A DNA stretch of 64,000 nt from Phreatobacter cathodiphilus (GTDB lineage: Bacteria; Pseudomonadota; Alphaproteobacteria; Rhizobiales; Phreatobacteraceae): positions 1,604,001 to 1,668,000 of the forward strand of contig NZ_CP027668.1 in the NCBI RefSeq assembly GCF_003008515.1, written 5' to 3'. Below are positions 18,044-26,791 of the stretch, piece after piece. Every line of letters begins with the position of its first letter. Within the stretch, counting starts at the first letter, position 1. Below the pieces are notes generated by a model, which worked only from the letters and a program-made list of their open reading frames with translations, ran no database searches and was not told the origin of the DNA. The translations under genes and the position numbers were made by a program.

Positions 18044-18595
18044 TCAGGGCCACATCCGCCGGAACACGCCGTCCTTGAAGACGACGAGGTGCATGAGCGC
18101 TGCCCCCACATGGGCGAAGACAAGCAGCGTCATCAACACGGCGGTGCCGAAATGGACGCGGTAGATACCCGCACAGGTGCTTTCCTGCCCGGAGAACGGC
18201 AGCGTCACCGGAATGGTCCAGAACAGGTTGACCGGCCCGTAGCACATGGAGGTGGCGAGCCAGCCGAGGAAGGGCACCAGGAAGATCAGCACGTAGAGCA
18301 GGTGGTGGGTCGCCGCCGAGGCGATGCGCTGGAATGTGGTCAGGGTCGGCACCGGCGGCGGCGTCCCCTGCGTGACCTTCAGCGCCACCCGCGCCACCGC
18401 AAGTAGCAGGACGACGAGGCCGAAGGACTTGTGCCACTCGTAGAGGCTGTTCTTCAGCGCAGGATTCGCGCCCGGGTTGGGCGGATAGGGAATGCTTGAC
18501 ATGTAGATGCCGATCGGCACCAGGCCGATGATGAGCGCGGCGGTGGCCCAGTGGATGATCCGATGGGGCGTCGAATAGACATCGGCCTGCGACAT
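18044..18595 (-). CDS. Cytochrome b561-type diheme membrane protein
   Basis: The 183-residue protein has four hydrophobic segments typical of bacterial cytochrome b561. Histidines that could ligate heme lie in each relevant helix (TPHRIIHWATA, YEWHKSFGLVV, AATHHLLYVLIF, RVHFGTAVLM and FAHVGAALMH). It probably moves electrons from the quinone pool to a periplasmic acceptor, or from superoxide to quinone as in CybB. The start at 18595 is preferred because a GAAGGG site lies 9 bases upstream; an ATG three codons earlier has no spacing for that site. The gene is divergent from ribA with 257 bases between. Confidence 0.88.
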   Translation of the reverse strand: MSQADVYSTPHRIIHWATAALIIGLVPIGIYMSSIPYPPNPGANPALKNSLYEWHKSFGLVVLLLAVARVALKVTQGTPPPVPTLTTFQRIASAATHHLLYVLIFLVPFLGWLATSMCYGPVNLFWTIPVTLPFSGQESTCAGIYRVHFGTAVLMTLLVFAHVGAALMHLVVFKDGVFRRMWP

Positions 18596-18852
18596 GGCTG
18601 CCATCCCTTCTCTCGTATCCGGGGGATGATGAGCGGGCGCGGCGGTCGAGGCAAGTGCCGTTGCCGCCGGGGAATGCGGGCCTCTGTCGTTACGGAACGA
18701 TGACGCCGGCGCCATTTGATGCGACGATGGCTGGTGACACTTTTTTCGCCGCTCCTGATCCAAAAGGGACAGAGACACCATACATGGACCGTGAGCAGCC
18801 GGACGGACGTCCCGCCGGTGCCGCTCCGGGGGCATGAAAGGCCTTGTTGACG

Positions 18853-19974
18853 ATGGACACTTCCGGAATTCTCGGCGGCGCGGCCGATATCGTCCGGGCC
18901 CAGGTCGAACGGGCCATTGCCGAGCTGCGCGCCGCCCGACCGGTGATGATCGGCAGCGCCGGGCGGGCCGTGCTCGTCTTCGGCGTCGACGGCCTCGACC
19001 ACGGCGCGGCGGAAGCTGCCGCACGCCTCAGCCCCACCATGGCCCATCTGGTGCTGCCGGCAGCCCGTCTGCGCCGCCTCGGCCTCGACCGCTCGGCCCC
19101 CGCCCGCGTCGCCCTGCCGCAGATCGACGCCGGACGGATCGAATGCCTCGCGCTCACCGTCGAGGCGCGGATCGACGCGCCGGTCTCTCCCGTCGACGAC
19201 CTCGACGAGGCCGCGCTCGAACTCGCCCGTCTCGCCCTCGTCGTGCCGGCCGTGGTGATGGTGCCGCTGGCCACCGGCAGCGCCGCTCCCGGTCATGTCC
19301 TCGCGGTCGAGGCGACGGCGATCGGTGATTTCCGCAAGCTCGAGGCCCGGCTCATCCGCATCGTCGGCCGCGCACCGGTGCCTCTGGAAGGTGCCCCGGA
19401 AACCGAGTTCGTCGTGTTCCGCGGCGGCGAGGGCCTGCGCGACCAGGTCGCCATCGTCATCGGCAAGCCCGATCCAACCCAGCCGGTGCCGGTGCGCCTG
19501 CATTCGGCCTGCCTCACCGGCGATCTCTTCGGCTCGCTGAAATGCGATTGCGGCGACCAGCTCCGCGACACGGTCGAGTGGATGGCGAAGAACGGCGGCG
19601 GCGTGCTGCTCTATCTCGACCAGGAAGGCCGCGGCAACGGCATCGCCAACAAGATGCGCGCCTACCGGCTGCAGTCGCTCGGCTGGGACACCTATGACGC
19701 CGACGAGGTCCTCGGCTTCGACCTCGACCAGCGCCGCTTCGACTTCGCGGCGGAGATGTTGAAGCAGCTCGGCATCCGCTCCATCGACGTCATGACCAAC
19801 AATCCGGTCAAGATCGCCGCCATGGCGGAGGCCGGGATCGAGGTGCGCTCGGAGCGGCGCGTCATCGGCCGCGCGACGGACGAGAACGTCCGCTACCTCA
19901 CCTCCAAGCGCGACCGCGCCGGCCACGCCATCGATGCCGACGCGCTCATTGCCAGCCTCGCCTCCCGCAAATAG
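18853..19974 (+). CDS. ribA: GTP cyclohydrolase II with degenerate N-terminal RibB-like domain
   Basis: RibA opens GTP to 2,5-diamino-6-ribosylamino-pyrimidinone phosphate, the first riboflavin step. The C-terminal half of this 373-residue protein has the zinc site C220-x10-C231-x-C233 (in CLTGDLFGSLKCDC). It also has LYLDQEGRGNGIANK and IDVMTNNPVKIAAM. The N-terminal 180 residues resemble a DHBP synthase domain, but the acidic catalytic motifs are not evident, as in many alphaproteobacterial RibA proteins. ATG 18853 is used; TTG 18844 is the alternative. No FMN riboswitch was recognised in the 257-base upstream region. Confidence 0.9.
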   Translation: MDTSGILGGAADIVRAQVERAIAELRAARPVMIGSAGRAVLVFGVDGLDHGAAEAAARLSPTMAHLVLPAARLRRLGLDRSAPARVALPQIDAGRIECLALTVEARIDAPVSPVDDLDEAALELARLALVVPAVVMVPLATGSAAPGHVLAVEATAIGDFRKLEARLIRIVGRAPVPLEGAPETEFVVFRGGEGLRDQVAIVIGKPDPTQPVPVRLHSACLTGDLFGSLKCDCGDQLRDTVEWMAKNGGGVLLYLDQEGRGNGIANKMRAYRLQSLGWDTYDADEVLGFDLDQRRFDFAAEMLKQLGIRSIDVMTNNPVKIAAMAEAGIEVRSERRVIGRATDENVRYLTSKRDRAGHAIDADALIASLASRK

Positions 19975-20035
19975 GCGGGATGGCGGCGCGGGCCGCGCTG
20001 GGCTAAGAGGCGGCAGGTCCCAACCGGCGCCACCC

Positions 20036-22303
20036 ATGCCCGCTCCCCATGCCGTGCCTTTCCGCCTCGTGCCGGCCCTCGGGCTCTTCGCGCTCGGCTG
20101 GTTCGCCCTCGCCGCACCCTGGCTGCTCGGCCAGGTGACGATCCCCTGGGACGCCAAGGCCCACTGGTATCCGCACCTCGTCTTCGCGGCGCGGGCCCTC
20201 CATGCCGCCGCCTCCCCGGCCTGGACGCCGAACATCTTCGCGGGCTCAACGGAGATCGCCGATCCCCAGTCGGTGCTCTTCTCGGCGCCGCTCCTCGCCC
20301 TCGCCGCGCTGATGCCGAAGCCCGGGCTGACCGCCATGGACTGGGCCGTTTTCGCCATGCTCTTCGCCGGCGGGACGGGCGTGATCCTCCTGTTCCGCGA
20401 CCGCGGCTGGCACTGGGGCGGCTCGCTCGTCGCCGCCCTCGCCTTCGCCTTCGGCGCCGCGGCGGCCTGGCGCATCCAGCATCTCTCTCAGGTGTTCTCG
20501 CTGTGCTGGTGGCCGCTCGCCTGGTGGCTGCTGGCCCGCGCCCTCGACCGCCGATCGATCCTGTGGGGCATCGCCGCGGGCCTCGCTGCGGCGCTGATGG
20601 TGCTCGGCCGCGACCAGGTTGCGATGCTCTGCGCCTATCTGCTGGCGGCGACGATCATCGCGCACTGGGCCTCGGCTGAGCGGCCTCTCCGTGAGGTACG
20701 CGCGACCCTCGCGCCGCTGGTCGCCGCGGCCGTGGCGGGAGCCCTGGTGGTGACCGTGCCGGTCCTCATGTCGGCGCTGTGGGGGGCGGAGTCCAACCGC
20801 GTCGTCATCGACGAGATCGGCGCCGGCCGCGGCTCGCTCCACCCCGGCCATCTCCTCACCTGGGTGGTCGGCAACCTCTATGGCGCGGCCGGGCCTCTCG
20901 CCGAGCATTGGGGGCCGCCGAGCCCGACCTGGGGCGAGACCGGCCTGTTCCTCGCCCGCAACATGGGCAATCTCTACGCGGGCGCCCTGCCCCTCCTGCT
21001 GGTGCTCGGGCTCCTGCGCACCGGCGCCGCCTTCGACCGCGAGATCCGCTTTGTCACGATCGCCCTCGCCGTCATGCTGCTCTACGCTCTCGGCTGGTAC
21101 ACGCCGGCCTTCCGGCTGTTCTGGCACCTGCCGGGTGTCGACCTGTTCCGCCGCCCCGCCGATGCGGTCTTCGTCGTCGGCGGTCTCTTCGCCATTCTCG
21201 CAGGCTATGGCGCCCACCGGCTGCTGACGGGAACGCTCGCCACGGGCTGGCGCGTCGAGGCCCTCGTCGCCGCCGCTCTGGTCACCTTGGCGAGCGCCCT
21301 GATCGTCGCCAAGGGCGCGCCGCAGGCCGCGTGGATGAACCTCGCCGTCGCCGTCTGCTCCATCGCGGCGGCGCTGCTCGTCCTCGGCCCGGGCCGCCGC
21401 CTGCCCGCGATGGCGCTCGCGACCGTTCTCGCGGTGGTGCTGACGGCGGACCTGCGCCTCACCAACGGGCCGAGCGAATCGACCGCCCTGCCGCCGGCGA
21501 GCTACGACGTGCTGGAACCGGGCAGCACCGACCCGGCCCTGGCGCTGATCCGCTCGCTCACCGTCCGCGACGCCACACGACGGGACCGCGTCGAGCTCAT
21601 CGGCCTCGGCTACGAATGGCAGAACGCGGCCATGTCGCACGATCTCGAGGACGTCCTCGGCTTCAACCCCGTGCGCTCGGCCGCCTATGCGAACCTCGTC
21701 GGCGCCGAGGACATCGCGGCCCTGCCCGGCCAGCGGCGTTTCCCCCCGGCCTTTCCGTCCTACCGCGGCGAACTCGCCGACATCCTCGGCCTGCGCTACG
21801 TGGTCTCTCGGGTTCCCCCGAACGACATCGACAAGCGGCTCGCCCCGGACGCCCTGCCGCTGGTCGGCGAGGCCGGCGGCGTCCGCATCTACGAGAACAC
21901 CCGGGCCCTGCCCCGCGTCTGGGTCGCGCCGACCGCCATGGCGACGCCCCCGGACCTCGCGACCGCCGGCTTCCCCTCGGGTCTCGATCCGCGCCGGACG
22001 GTGCTTGTCGAAGGAGAGGTTCCGCCGCCCCGGCAACCCGGCGGCACGGCCCGCCTTCTCGCCTACGGCAATACGGGCGTCACGGTGGAGACGACGACCG
22101 CGGATGGCGGCGTCCTCGTCCTCGCGGATGCCTGGCATCCCTGGTGGAGCGCGCGGATCGAGGGCCGCGAGGTGCCGATCCGCCGCGCCTTCGGCCTCGT
22201 GCGCGCCGTCGAGGTTCCCTCCGGCACCGTGACGGTGACGTTCACCTTCGAGCCGCTGCGCGGCCTCGCCCGGCAGGTCTCGGAGCGGTTCAGCCGGCCT
22301 TGA
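20036..22303 (+). CDS. Large polytopic membrane protein (YfhO-like / GT-C-like)
   Basis: The 755-residue protein has a dozen or more hydrophobic segments in its first 500 residues and a soluble C-terminal region of about 250 residues. The N terminus IPWDAKAHWYPHL, then FAGSTEIADPQSVLF, matches the layout of YfhO-type membrane proteins: an acidic pair in the first extracytoplasmic loop, then a PQ-containing loop. These are GT-C-fold relatives thought to glycosylate or modify surface polymers. The C-terminal WHPWWSARIEGREVPI, near residue 690, is typical of the family's terminal beta domain. The donor and acceptor are unknown. Its end overlaps convergent pxpA by 14 bases. Confidence 0.72.
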   Translation: MPAPHAVPFRLVPALGLFALGWFALAAPWLLGQVTIPWDAKAHWYPHLVFAARALHAAASPAWTPNIFAGSTEIADPQSVLFSAPLLALAALMPKPGLTAMDWAVFAMLFAGGTGVILLFRDRGWHWGGSLVAALAFAFGAAAAWRIQHLSQVFSLCWWPLAWWLLARALDRRSILWGIAAGLAAALMVLGRDQVAMLCAYLLAATIIAHWASAERPLREVRATLAPLVAAAVAGALVVTVPVLMSALWGAESNRVVIDEIGAGRGSLHPGHLLTWVVGNLYGAAGPLAEHWGPPSPTWGETGLFLARNMGNLYAGALPLLLVLGLLRTGAAFDREIRFVTIALAVMLLYALGWYTPAFRLFWHLPGVDLFRRPADAVFVVGGLFAILAGYGAHRLLTGTLATGWRVEALVAAALVTLASALIVAKGAPQAAWMNLAVAVCSIAAALLVLGPGRRLPAMALATVLAVVLTADLRLTNGPSESTALPPASYDVLEPGSTDPALALIRSLTVRDATRRDRVELIGLGYEWQNAAMSHDLEDVLGFNPVRSAAYANLVGAEDIAALPGQRRFPPAFPSYRGELADILGLRYVVSRVPPNDIDKRLAPDALPLVGEAGGVRIYENTRALPRVWVAPTAMATPPDLATAGFPSGLDPRRTVLVEGEVPPPRQPGGTARLLAYGNTGVTVETTTADGGVLVLADAWHPWWSARIEGREVPIRRAFGLVRAVEVPSGTVTVTFTFEPLRGLARQVSERFSRP

Positions 22304-23057
22304 ACGGCCGGATGGCGACGCCGGCCGTTTCCAGCGTCTCGCGCACCGTCCGCGCCATGGCGACGGCGGCGGGGTTGTCGCCGTGGACGCAGATGGTGTC
22401 GATGCCGACCTTCAGGCGCTTGCCGGTGACCGTGACGACCTCCTGGTCCTGAACCATGCGCAGCACCCGGGCTGCGGCGAGAGCGGCGTCGTGGATGACC
22501 GCGCCCTCCACCTTGCGGCTCGTGAGGTTGCCGCTGTCGTCATAGGTGCGGTCGGCGAAGACCTCTCGCGCCATCGGCAGGCCGAGCTTGGCCGCCGCGC
22601 GTTCGGTCGAGAGGCCCGGCATGACCACATAGACGAGGTCCCGGTCCACAGCCTTGATGGCGCGGCCGACCGCCATGGCCATGTCGTCGTCGTCATTGGT
22701 CATGTTGCCGAGGGCGCCGTGGGTCTTCACATGGGTGACCTTGTGGCCGGCCATGACGGCCAGCGCCTGCATCGCGCCGACCTGGTAGGCGATCTGTTTC
22801 TCGAGGTCGGACATGCTGTCGCCGCGGATCACTCGCCGGCCGAACCCCCAGAGATCGCCGAAGCCGGGATGGGCGCCGATGGAGACGCCCTTGGCCTTCG
22901 CGATCTCGGCGGTGCGGTGCATGATCAGCGGGTCCCCGGCGTGCCAGCCGCAGGCGACGTTGGCCGAGGAGACGATGGAAAGCATCGCCTCGTCGTCGCC
23001 CATCTTCCAGGGGCCGAAGCCCTCGCCCATGTCCGAATTGAGATCGACGGCTGTCAT
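22290..23057 (-). CDS. pxpA: 5-oxoprolinase subunit A (LamB/YcsF family)
   Basis: PxpA, with PxpB and PxpC, forms the ATP-dependent bacterial 5-oxoprolinase that opens 5-oxo-L-proline to glutamate. The 255-residue protein has the family opening VDLNSDMGEGFG, then ANVACGWHAGDP, SIGAHPGFGD, THVKTHGALGN, and CVHGDNP. These supply the metal and substrate His/Asp residues. The start at 23057 has GAAGGAGG upstream. It is the last gene of the TRAP-pxpB-pxpC-pxpA transcript, 11 bases after pxpC, which suggests import and hydrolysis of one substrate. Confidence 0.94.
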   Translation of the reverse strand: MTAVDLNSDMGEGFGPWKMGDDEAMLSIVSSANVACGWHAGDPLIMHRTAEIAKAKGVSIGAHPGFGDLWGFGRRVIRGDSMSDLEKQIAYQVGAMQALAVMAGHKVTHVKTHGALGNMTNDDDDMAMAVGRAIKAVDRDLVYVVMPGLSTERAAAKLGLPMAREVFADRTYDDSGNLTSRKVEGAVIHDAALAAARVLRMVQDQEVVTVTGKRLKVGIDTICVHGDNPAAVAMARTVRETLETAGVAIRPFKAG

Positions 23058-23068
23058 CAGAGCCTCCT

Positions 23069-24109
23069 TCAGGCGGCGGAATGGAGCGGCGGCTCGGCCG
23101 GCGGCGCATGGGCGTCGACCCAGCCGTCGACGAGATTGACCGACAGGAGATGTTCGGTGTCGAGGCCTAGGCCCGCGGGTTTCAGGCCGGCGCGCACGGC
23201 CGCCAGCATCGCCGCCTGGTCGCGTGCCGCGGCGATGGCCTCGGCGAGGGTCACGGCGGTGAAGCGCATCTCGCCGCCCGGCCGCTGCTGCACGAAGCGC
23301 GGCAGGTCGGCGGAGACGATGGTCGCGATCTTCGGATAGCCGCCGGTGGTCTGGCGGTCGGCGAGGAGGACGATGGGCTCGCCCGATCCCGGCACCTGCA
23401 CCGAGCCGGTGACGATGCCGTCCGAGACGATGTTGAAGCCCTTGGCGTGCTCGATGGCCGGCCCGCTCAGCCGGTAGCCCATGCGGTCGGCCTCGGCCGA
23501 GACGCGGTAGGTCTCGCCGAGGAAGGTGGCGATGCCGGCGGGCGTGAAATAGTCGTCCTGCGGCCCCAGCACGACCCGAAAGGCACCCGCCGAAACCTGC
23601 GGCGCGACGGTGGCGACGAGATCGGGTCCCTGCGGCGTGCCGCCGACGGGCAGGACCTGGCCGGGACGCACCGGCGTCCGGTCGAGGCCGCCGAGGCCGC
23701 CGCGCAGGTGGAACGACCGGCTGCCGAGATCCCGCTTCACGGCGACGCCGCCGGATACCGCCAGCACCATGAAGGTGCCCGCCTTCGCGGCCCCGACGGT
23801 GACGGATTGCCCATCCAGCGCCGTGGCGCTGGTGAGCGGCGGCACCGCCTCGCCGTCGATCTTCAGGTCGGCGAAGGCGCCGGCCAGCGCGACACGCACC
23901 GGGCCGCCCTCGACGACGAAGTTTCCGCCGAGCACGGTGAACTCGACCGCCGCCTCGCCGGGTTCGTTGCCGACCAGCATGTTGGCCACCGCCAGCGCGA
24001 TGCGATCCATGGCGCCGGCCGGGCCCACACCATAGCGCTGGTAGCCGAAGCGGCCGCCGTCCTGGACGGTGGTCCCGGCGCCGCAATCCTTCACGAGGAG
24101 CCGGATCAT
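23069..24109 (-). CDS. pxpC: 5-oxoprolinase subunit C (KipA / biotin-dependent carboxyltransferase-like)
   Basis: PxpC is the larger partner of PxpB and carries the cyclophilin-like KipA domain. The 346-residue protein begins with TVQDGGRFGYQRYGV and has GPAGAMDRIALAVANMLVGN and AVEFTVLGG. In the second half it has LPVGGTPQGPDL, SGPAIEHAKGFNIVSDGIVTG and ILLADRQTTGGYPKIA, all typical. The closing region LAEAIAAARDQ is as expected. It overlaps pxpB in an ATGA and is followed by pxpA. Confidence 0.94.
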   Translation of the reverse strand: MIRLLVKDCGAGTTVQDGGRFGYQRYGVGPAGAMDRIALAVANMLVGNEPGEAAVEFTVLGGNFVVEGGPVRVALAGAFADLKIDGEAVPPLTSATALDGQSVTVGAAKAGTFMVLAVSGGVAVKRDLGSRSFHLRGGLGGLDRTPVRPGQVLPVGGTPQGPDLVATVAPQVSAGAFRVVLGPQDDYFTPAGIATFLGETYRVSAEADRMGYRLSGPAIEHAKGFNIVSDGIVTGSVQVPGSGEPIVLLADRQTTGGYPKIATIVSADLPRFVQQRPGGEMRFTAVTLAEAIAAARDQAAMLAAVRAGLKPAGLGLDTEHLLSVNLVDGWVDAHAPPAEPPLHSAA

Positions 24110-24831
24110 GCCGCCACCAGCTCCGCGACCGGCTCTCCGGCCGCCGCCGCCGCGTCGAGCGCGTCCCAGTCGGCCGCCGGAATGGGCCGGAACACCACCT
24201 CGTCGCCGGCGCCGACGAGGAAGACCGGATCGCGGTCGGGCATGAAGTTGCGCACGGGCGTGCGTCCCAAGAGGTGCCAGCCGGACGGCGCCTCGACCGA
24301 CGCGAAAAGCGCCTGGACGCCGCCGATGGAGACGGTCCCCGCGGGCGTCTTGAGGCGCGGGCTGGTGCGTCGCGGCAGGGCGATGGAGGGATCGGCGCCC
24401 GACAGATAGCAGAAGCCCGGCAGGAAGCCGAGCATGGCGACCCGATAGGTGCGGCTGGAATGGCGGCGGATGATCTCCTCCGTCGTCAGGCCGTGGCTGC
24501 GCGCAACATCCTCGAGGTCGATGCCGAATTCGCCGCCATAGACGACCGGGATGATCCAGCGTCGCGGCGGCCGCCCGTCGGTCGCGAGCCCGGCGAGGAT
24601 CTCATGCACACGGGTTTCGAAGGCCGGCATGTCGATGACCAGCGGATCGACCTGCACCAGCACCGAACGGTAGGTCGGCAGCGTCTCGATGACGCCGGGG
24701 ATCGCCGCCTCCGCCAGCGCCGCGTCGAAGACGAGGCACAGCGCGTTGAGGCCGTCGTCGATCTCGGTGCCGAACTCCACCGTGACGGCGGTGTCGCCGC
24801 ACGGCAGGAAGCGCGGGATGGGGGCGCCCAT
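24106..24831 (-). CDS. pxpB: 5-oxoprolinase subunit B (KipI family)
   Basis: PxpB is the KipI-like subunit of the ATP-dependent 5-oxoprolinase. The 241-residue protein shows FLPCGDTAVTVEFG near the N terminus. Further on are the PVVYGGEFGIDL strand, MLGFLPGFCYLSG, PRRTSPRLKTPAGTVSIGG, and WHLLGRTPV near the C terminus. It starts 12 bases after the TRAP large-permease stop and overlaps pxpC by 4 bases, so transporter and enzyme are one transcription unit. Confidence 0.94.
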   Translation of the reverse strand: MGAPIPRFLPCGDTAVTVEFGTEIDDGLNALCLVFDAALAEAAIPGVIETLPTYRSVLVQVDPLVIDMPAFETRVHEILAGLATDGRPPRRWIIPVVYGGEFGIDLEDVARSHGLTTEEIIRRHSSRTYRVAMLGFLPGFCYLSGADPSIALPRRTSPRLKTPAGTVSIGGVQALFASVEAPSGWHLLGRTPVRNFMPDRDPVFLVGAGDEVVFRPIPAADWDALDAAAAAGEPVAELVAA

Positions 24832-24843
24832 GGGATGATCCGG

Positions 24844-26148
24844 TCAGCCGGCCAGGAAGTTGGGCAGGAACATGACGATCTGCGGGAACACCACCAGCGT
24901 CATGGTGAAGATGATCATGATCAGCAGGTACGGCAGCGTCACCTTGGCGAGATAGGACAGGCTGTCGCCGGTGATGCCCTGGATGACGAAGAGATTGAAG
25001 CCGACCGGCGGCGTGATCTGGGCCATCTCCACCACCAGCACGATGAAGACACCGAACCAGATCGGGTCAAAGCCGGCCATCTTCACGATCGGCAGCACGA
25101 TCGGCAGCGTCATCACGATCATCGAGAAGCCGTCGAGGAAGCAGCCGAGCACGAGGTAGAAGACCACGAGCGCCAGCATGAGCTGGAACGACGTCAGCCC
25201 GAGCCCCTGGACGAAAGCGGCAACCTTGGCGGGAATGCCGAGGAAGGCAGCCGCCGAGCCGAGGATGGAGGCGCCGAGCAGGATCAGCGCGATCATGGAG
25301 CAGGTGACCACCGAGCCGATGGCGATCTGCCGGGCAGCCTCCCAGGTCAGCGAACGCTGGGCGAGAGCGACGATGGCGGCGCCCAGAACGCCGACGGCGG
25401 CGGCTTCGGACGGCGTCGCGATGCCGCCATACATGGAGCCGAGGACGCAGGCGATGAGGAAGAGGGCCGGCCACAGGTCCTTCAGCGAGGCGAACCGCTC
25501 ACCCCAGGAGAGGTTGCGCAGCGCCCTTTCGCTCTCCGGAACGAGATCCCGGCGCAGCGTGGTGTGGATCATCACCCAACCCATGAAACAGCCGGCGAGC
25601 AGCAGACCGGGGATGAGGCCGGCGGTGAACAGCTTGATGATCGAGACGTCGGCGAGAACGCCGTAGATGATCAGGATGTTGGACGGCGGAATGAGGAAGC
25701 CCAGCGTGCCGGCGCCTGCCAGGGACCCGACGGCGATGTCGCGCGAATAGCCGCGCTTTAGGAGTTCGGTCAGGGCGATGCGGCCGACGACCTGCGTCGT
25801 CGCTGCCGACGAGCCGGAGATTGCCGCGAAGATGGTACAGCCGATGACGTTGACGTGGATGAGCCGGCCCGGCAGGAGCCCGGCCCAGGGGGCGAGGCCG
25901 GTGAACAGCGAGCGCGACAGGTTGGTGCGGAACAGGAGTTCACCCATCAGGATGAACAGCGGCAGGGCCAGCAGTTCCTGCGTCGTCAGGATGTTCCAGG
26001 AATACTGCGACACCAGCCGGTAGAGCGGGATGTCGCGGAAGATCGCCAGCAGGATCGTCCCGGTGACGCCGAGCGTGAGGCCGATCCACAGCCCGCCGGC
26101 CAGGAGGCCGAACAGGATGACGAACATGACGATGACTTCGACGGCCAT
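24844..26148 (-). CDS. TRAP transporter large permease subunit (DctM), first system
   Basis: The 434-residue protein is the sodium-coupled membrane subunit of a tripartite ATP-independent periplasmic transporter. It has about a dozen hydrophobic segments, with family landmarks AISGSSAATTQVVGRI, GAGTLGFLIPPSNILIIYG and CFLDGFSMIVMTLPIVLPIV, then ITPPVGFNLFVIQGI. It lies between the small subunit and pxpB on the same strand. This makes 5-oxoproline or a related cyclic amide the likely cargo, which is an inference from context. Confidence 0.94.
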   Translation of the reverse strand: MAVEVIVMFVILFGLLAGGLWIGLTLGVTGTILLAIFRDIPLYRLVSQYSWNILTTQELLALPLFILMGELLFRTNLSRSLFTGLAPWAGLLPGRLIHVNVIGCTIFAAISGSSAATTQVVGRIALTELLKRGYSRDIAVGSLAGAGTLGFLIPPSNILIIYGVLADVSIIKLFTAGLIPGLLLAGCFMGWVMIHTTLRRDLVPESERALRNLSWGERFASLKDLWPALFLIACVLGSMYGGIATPSEAAAVGVLGAAIVALAQRSLTWEAARQIAIGSVVTCSMIALILLGASILGSAAAFLGIPAKVAAFVQGLGLTSFQLMLALVVFYLVLGCFLDGFSMIVMTLPIVLPIVKMAGFDPIWFGVFIVLVVEMAQITPPVGFNLFVIQGITGDSLSYLAKVTLPYLLIMIIFTMTLVVFPQIVMFLPNFLAG

Positions 26149-26196
26149 GACGGCTCCGCTCGGCAGTAGAAAGGGGTCAGGGCGACGCGGAGGCCG

Positions 26197-26778
26197 CTAT
26201 TCGACGGGGTTGGAGGCCCGCATGGACGGATCCTCGAGCGGCAGGTCGAGCGCCGCGCGAATGGTGCGCGCCAGGAACTGCAGTGCCAGCAGCGCCATGC
26301 CGAAGGTCACCAGCGCCATGGGCGGCCAGACGATGGTGCCCGACGAGATGGAGACCTGCCCGCGCGCATAGGAACTCCAGGTGAACATCACCATGGCCAC
26401 CGTCAGGTAGCTCATGGCGGCGCAGCCGAGCGCCGACGACGTCACCTCGAGGATCCGCTTGAACACCGGCCCGGCGTTGCCGACCAGAAGGGTCACGCGG
26501 ATATGGCCGCCGCCGCGCAGGGTCATGGCGGCGCCGAAGGTGAAGGCGGCCGCCATCAGGTAGGACGAATATTCCCAAGCGTTGGGAACGACGCCCGGGC
26601 CGATGCCGAAGAAGTTCGACGCCGCCCGCGCGATCACCTCGGCCAGCATCAGGCAGGTCAGCGCCAGAAGGCAGAGGGCGCCGACCCAGCCGTCGAGACG
26701 GCCGAGCCGGTCGATGCCAGCGAGAAACCACCGGATGCCCGACGGCGCCCCGGCATTGAGATCAGTGTGGGGTACCAT
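26197..26778 (-). CDS. TRAP transporter small permease subunit (DctQ), first system
   Basis: The 193-residue protein has four hydrophobic segments characteristic of DctQ. These include the loop with VVPNAWEYSSYLMAAAFTFGAA and the GGHIRVTLLV motif that marks the family. It bridges the binding protein and the large permease. It starts 13 bases after the binding-protein gene and ends 48 bases before the large permease. Confidence 0.9.
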   Translation of the reverse strand: MVPHTDLNAGAPSGIRWFLAGIDRLGRLDGWVGALCLLALTCLMLAEVIARAASNFFGIGPGVVPNAWEYSSYLMAAAFTFGAAMTLRGGGHIRVTLLVGNAGPVFKRILEVTSSALGCAAMSYLTVAMVMFTWSSYARGQVSISSGTIVWPPMALVTFGMALLALQFLARTIRAALDLPLEDPSMRASNPVE

Positions 26779-26791
26779 CGGGCCGTTCCGG

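Noticed and set aside
18655-18837. Possible 60-residue gene in the cytochrome b561-ribA divergent region
   Set aside because: No ribosome-binding site, no family similarity, and it covers the expected promoter zone of ribA.
18596-18852. FMN riboswitch ahead of ribA
   Set aside because: I looked for the conserved RFN-element segments and did not recognise them; a covariance-model scan would settle it.
18454-22138. Two long minus-strand frames across ribA and the YfhO-like gene
   Set aside because: Both are antisense to genes with clear motifs or membrane topology, and their translations are low-complexity.
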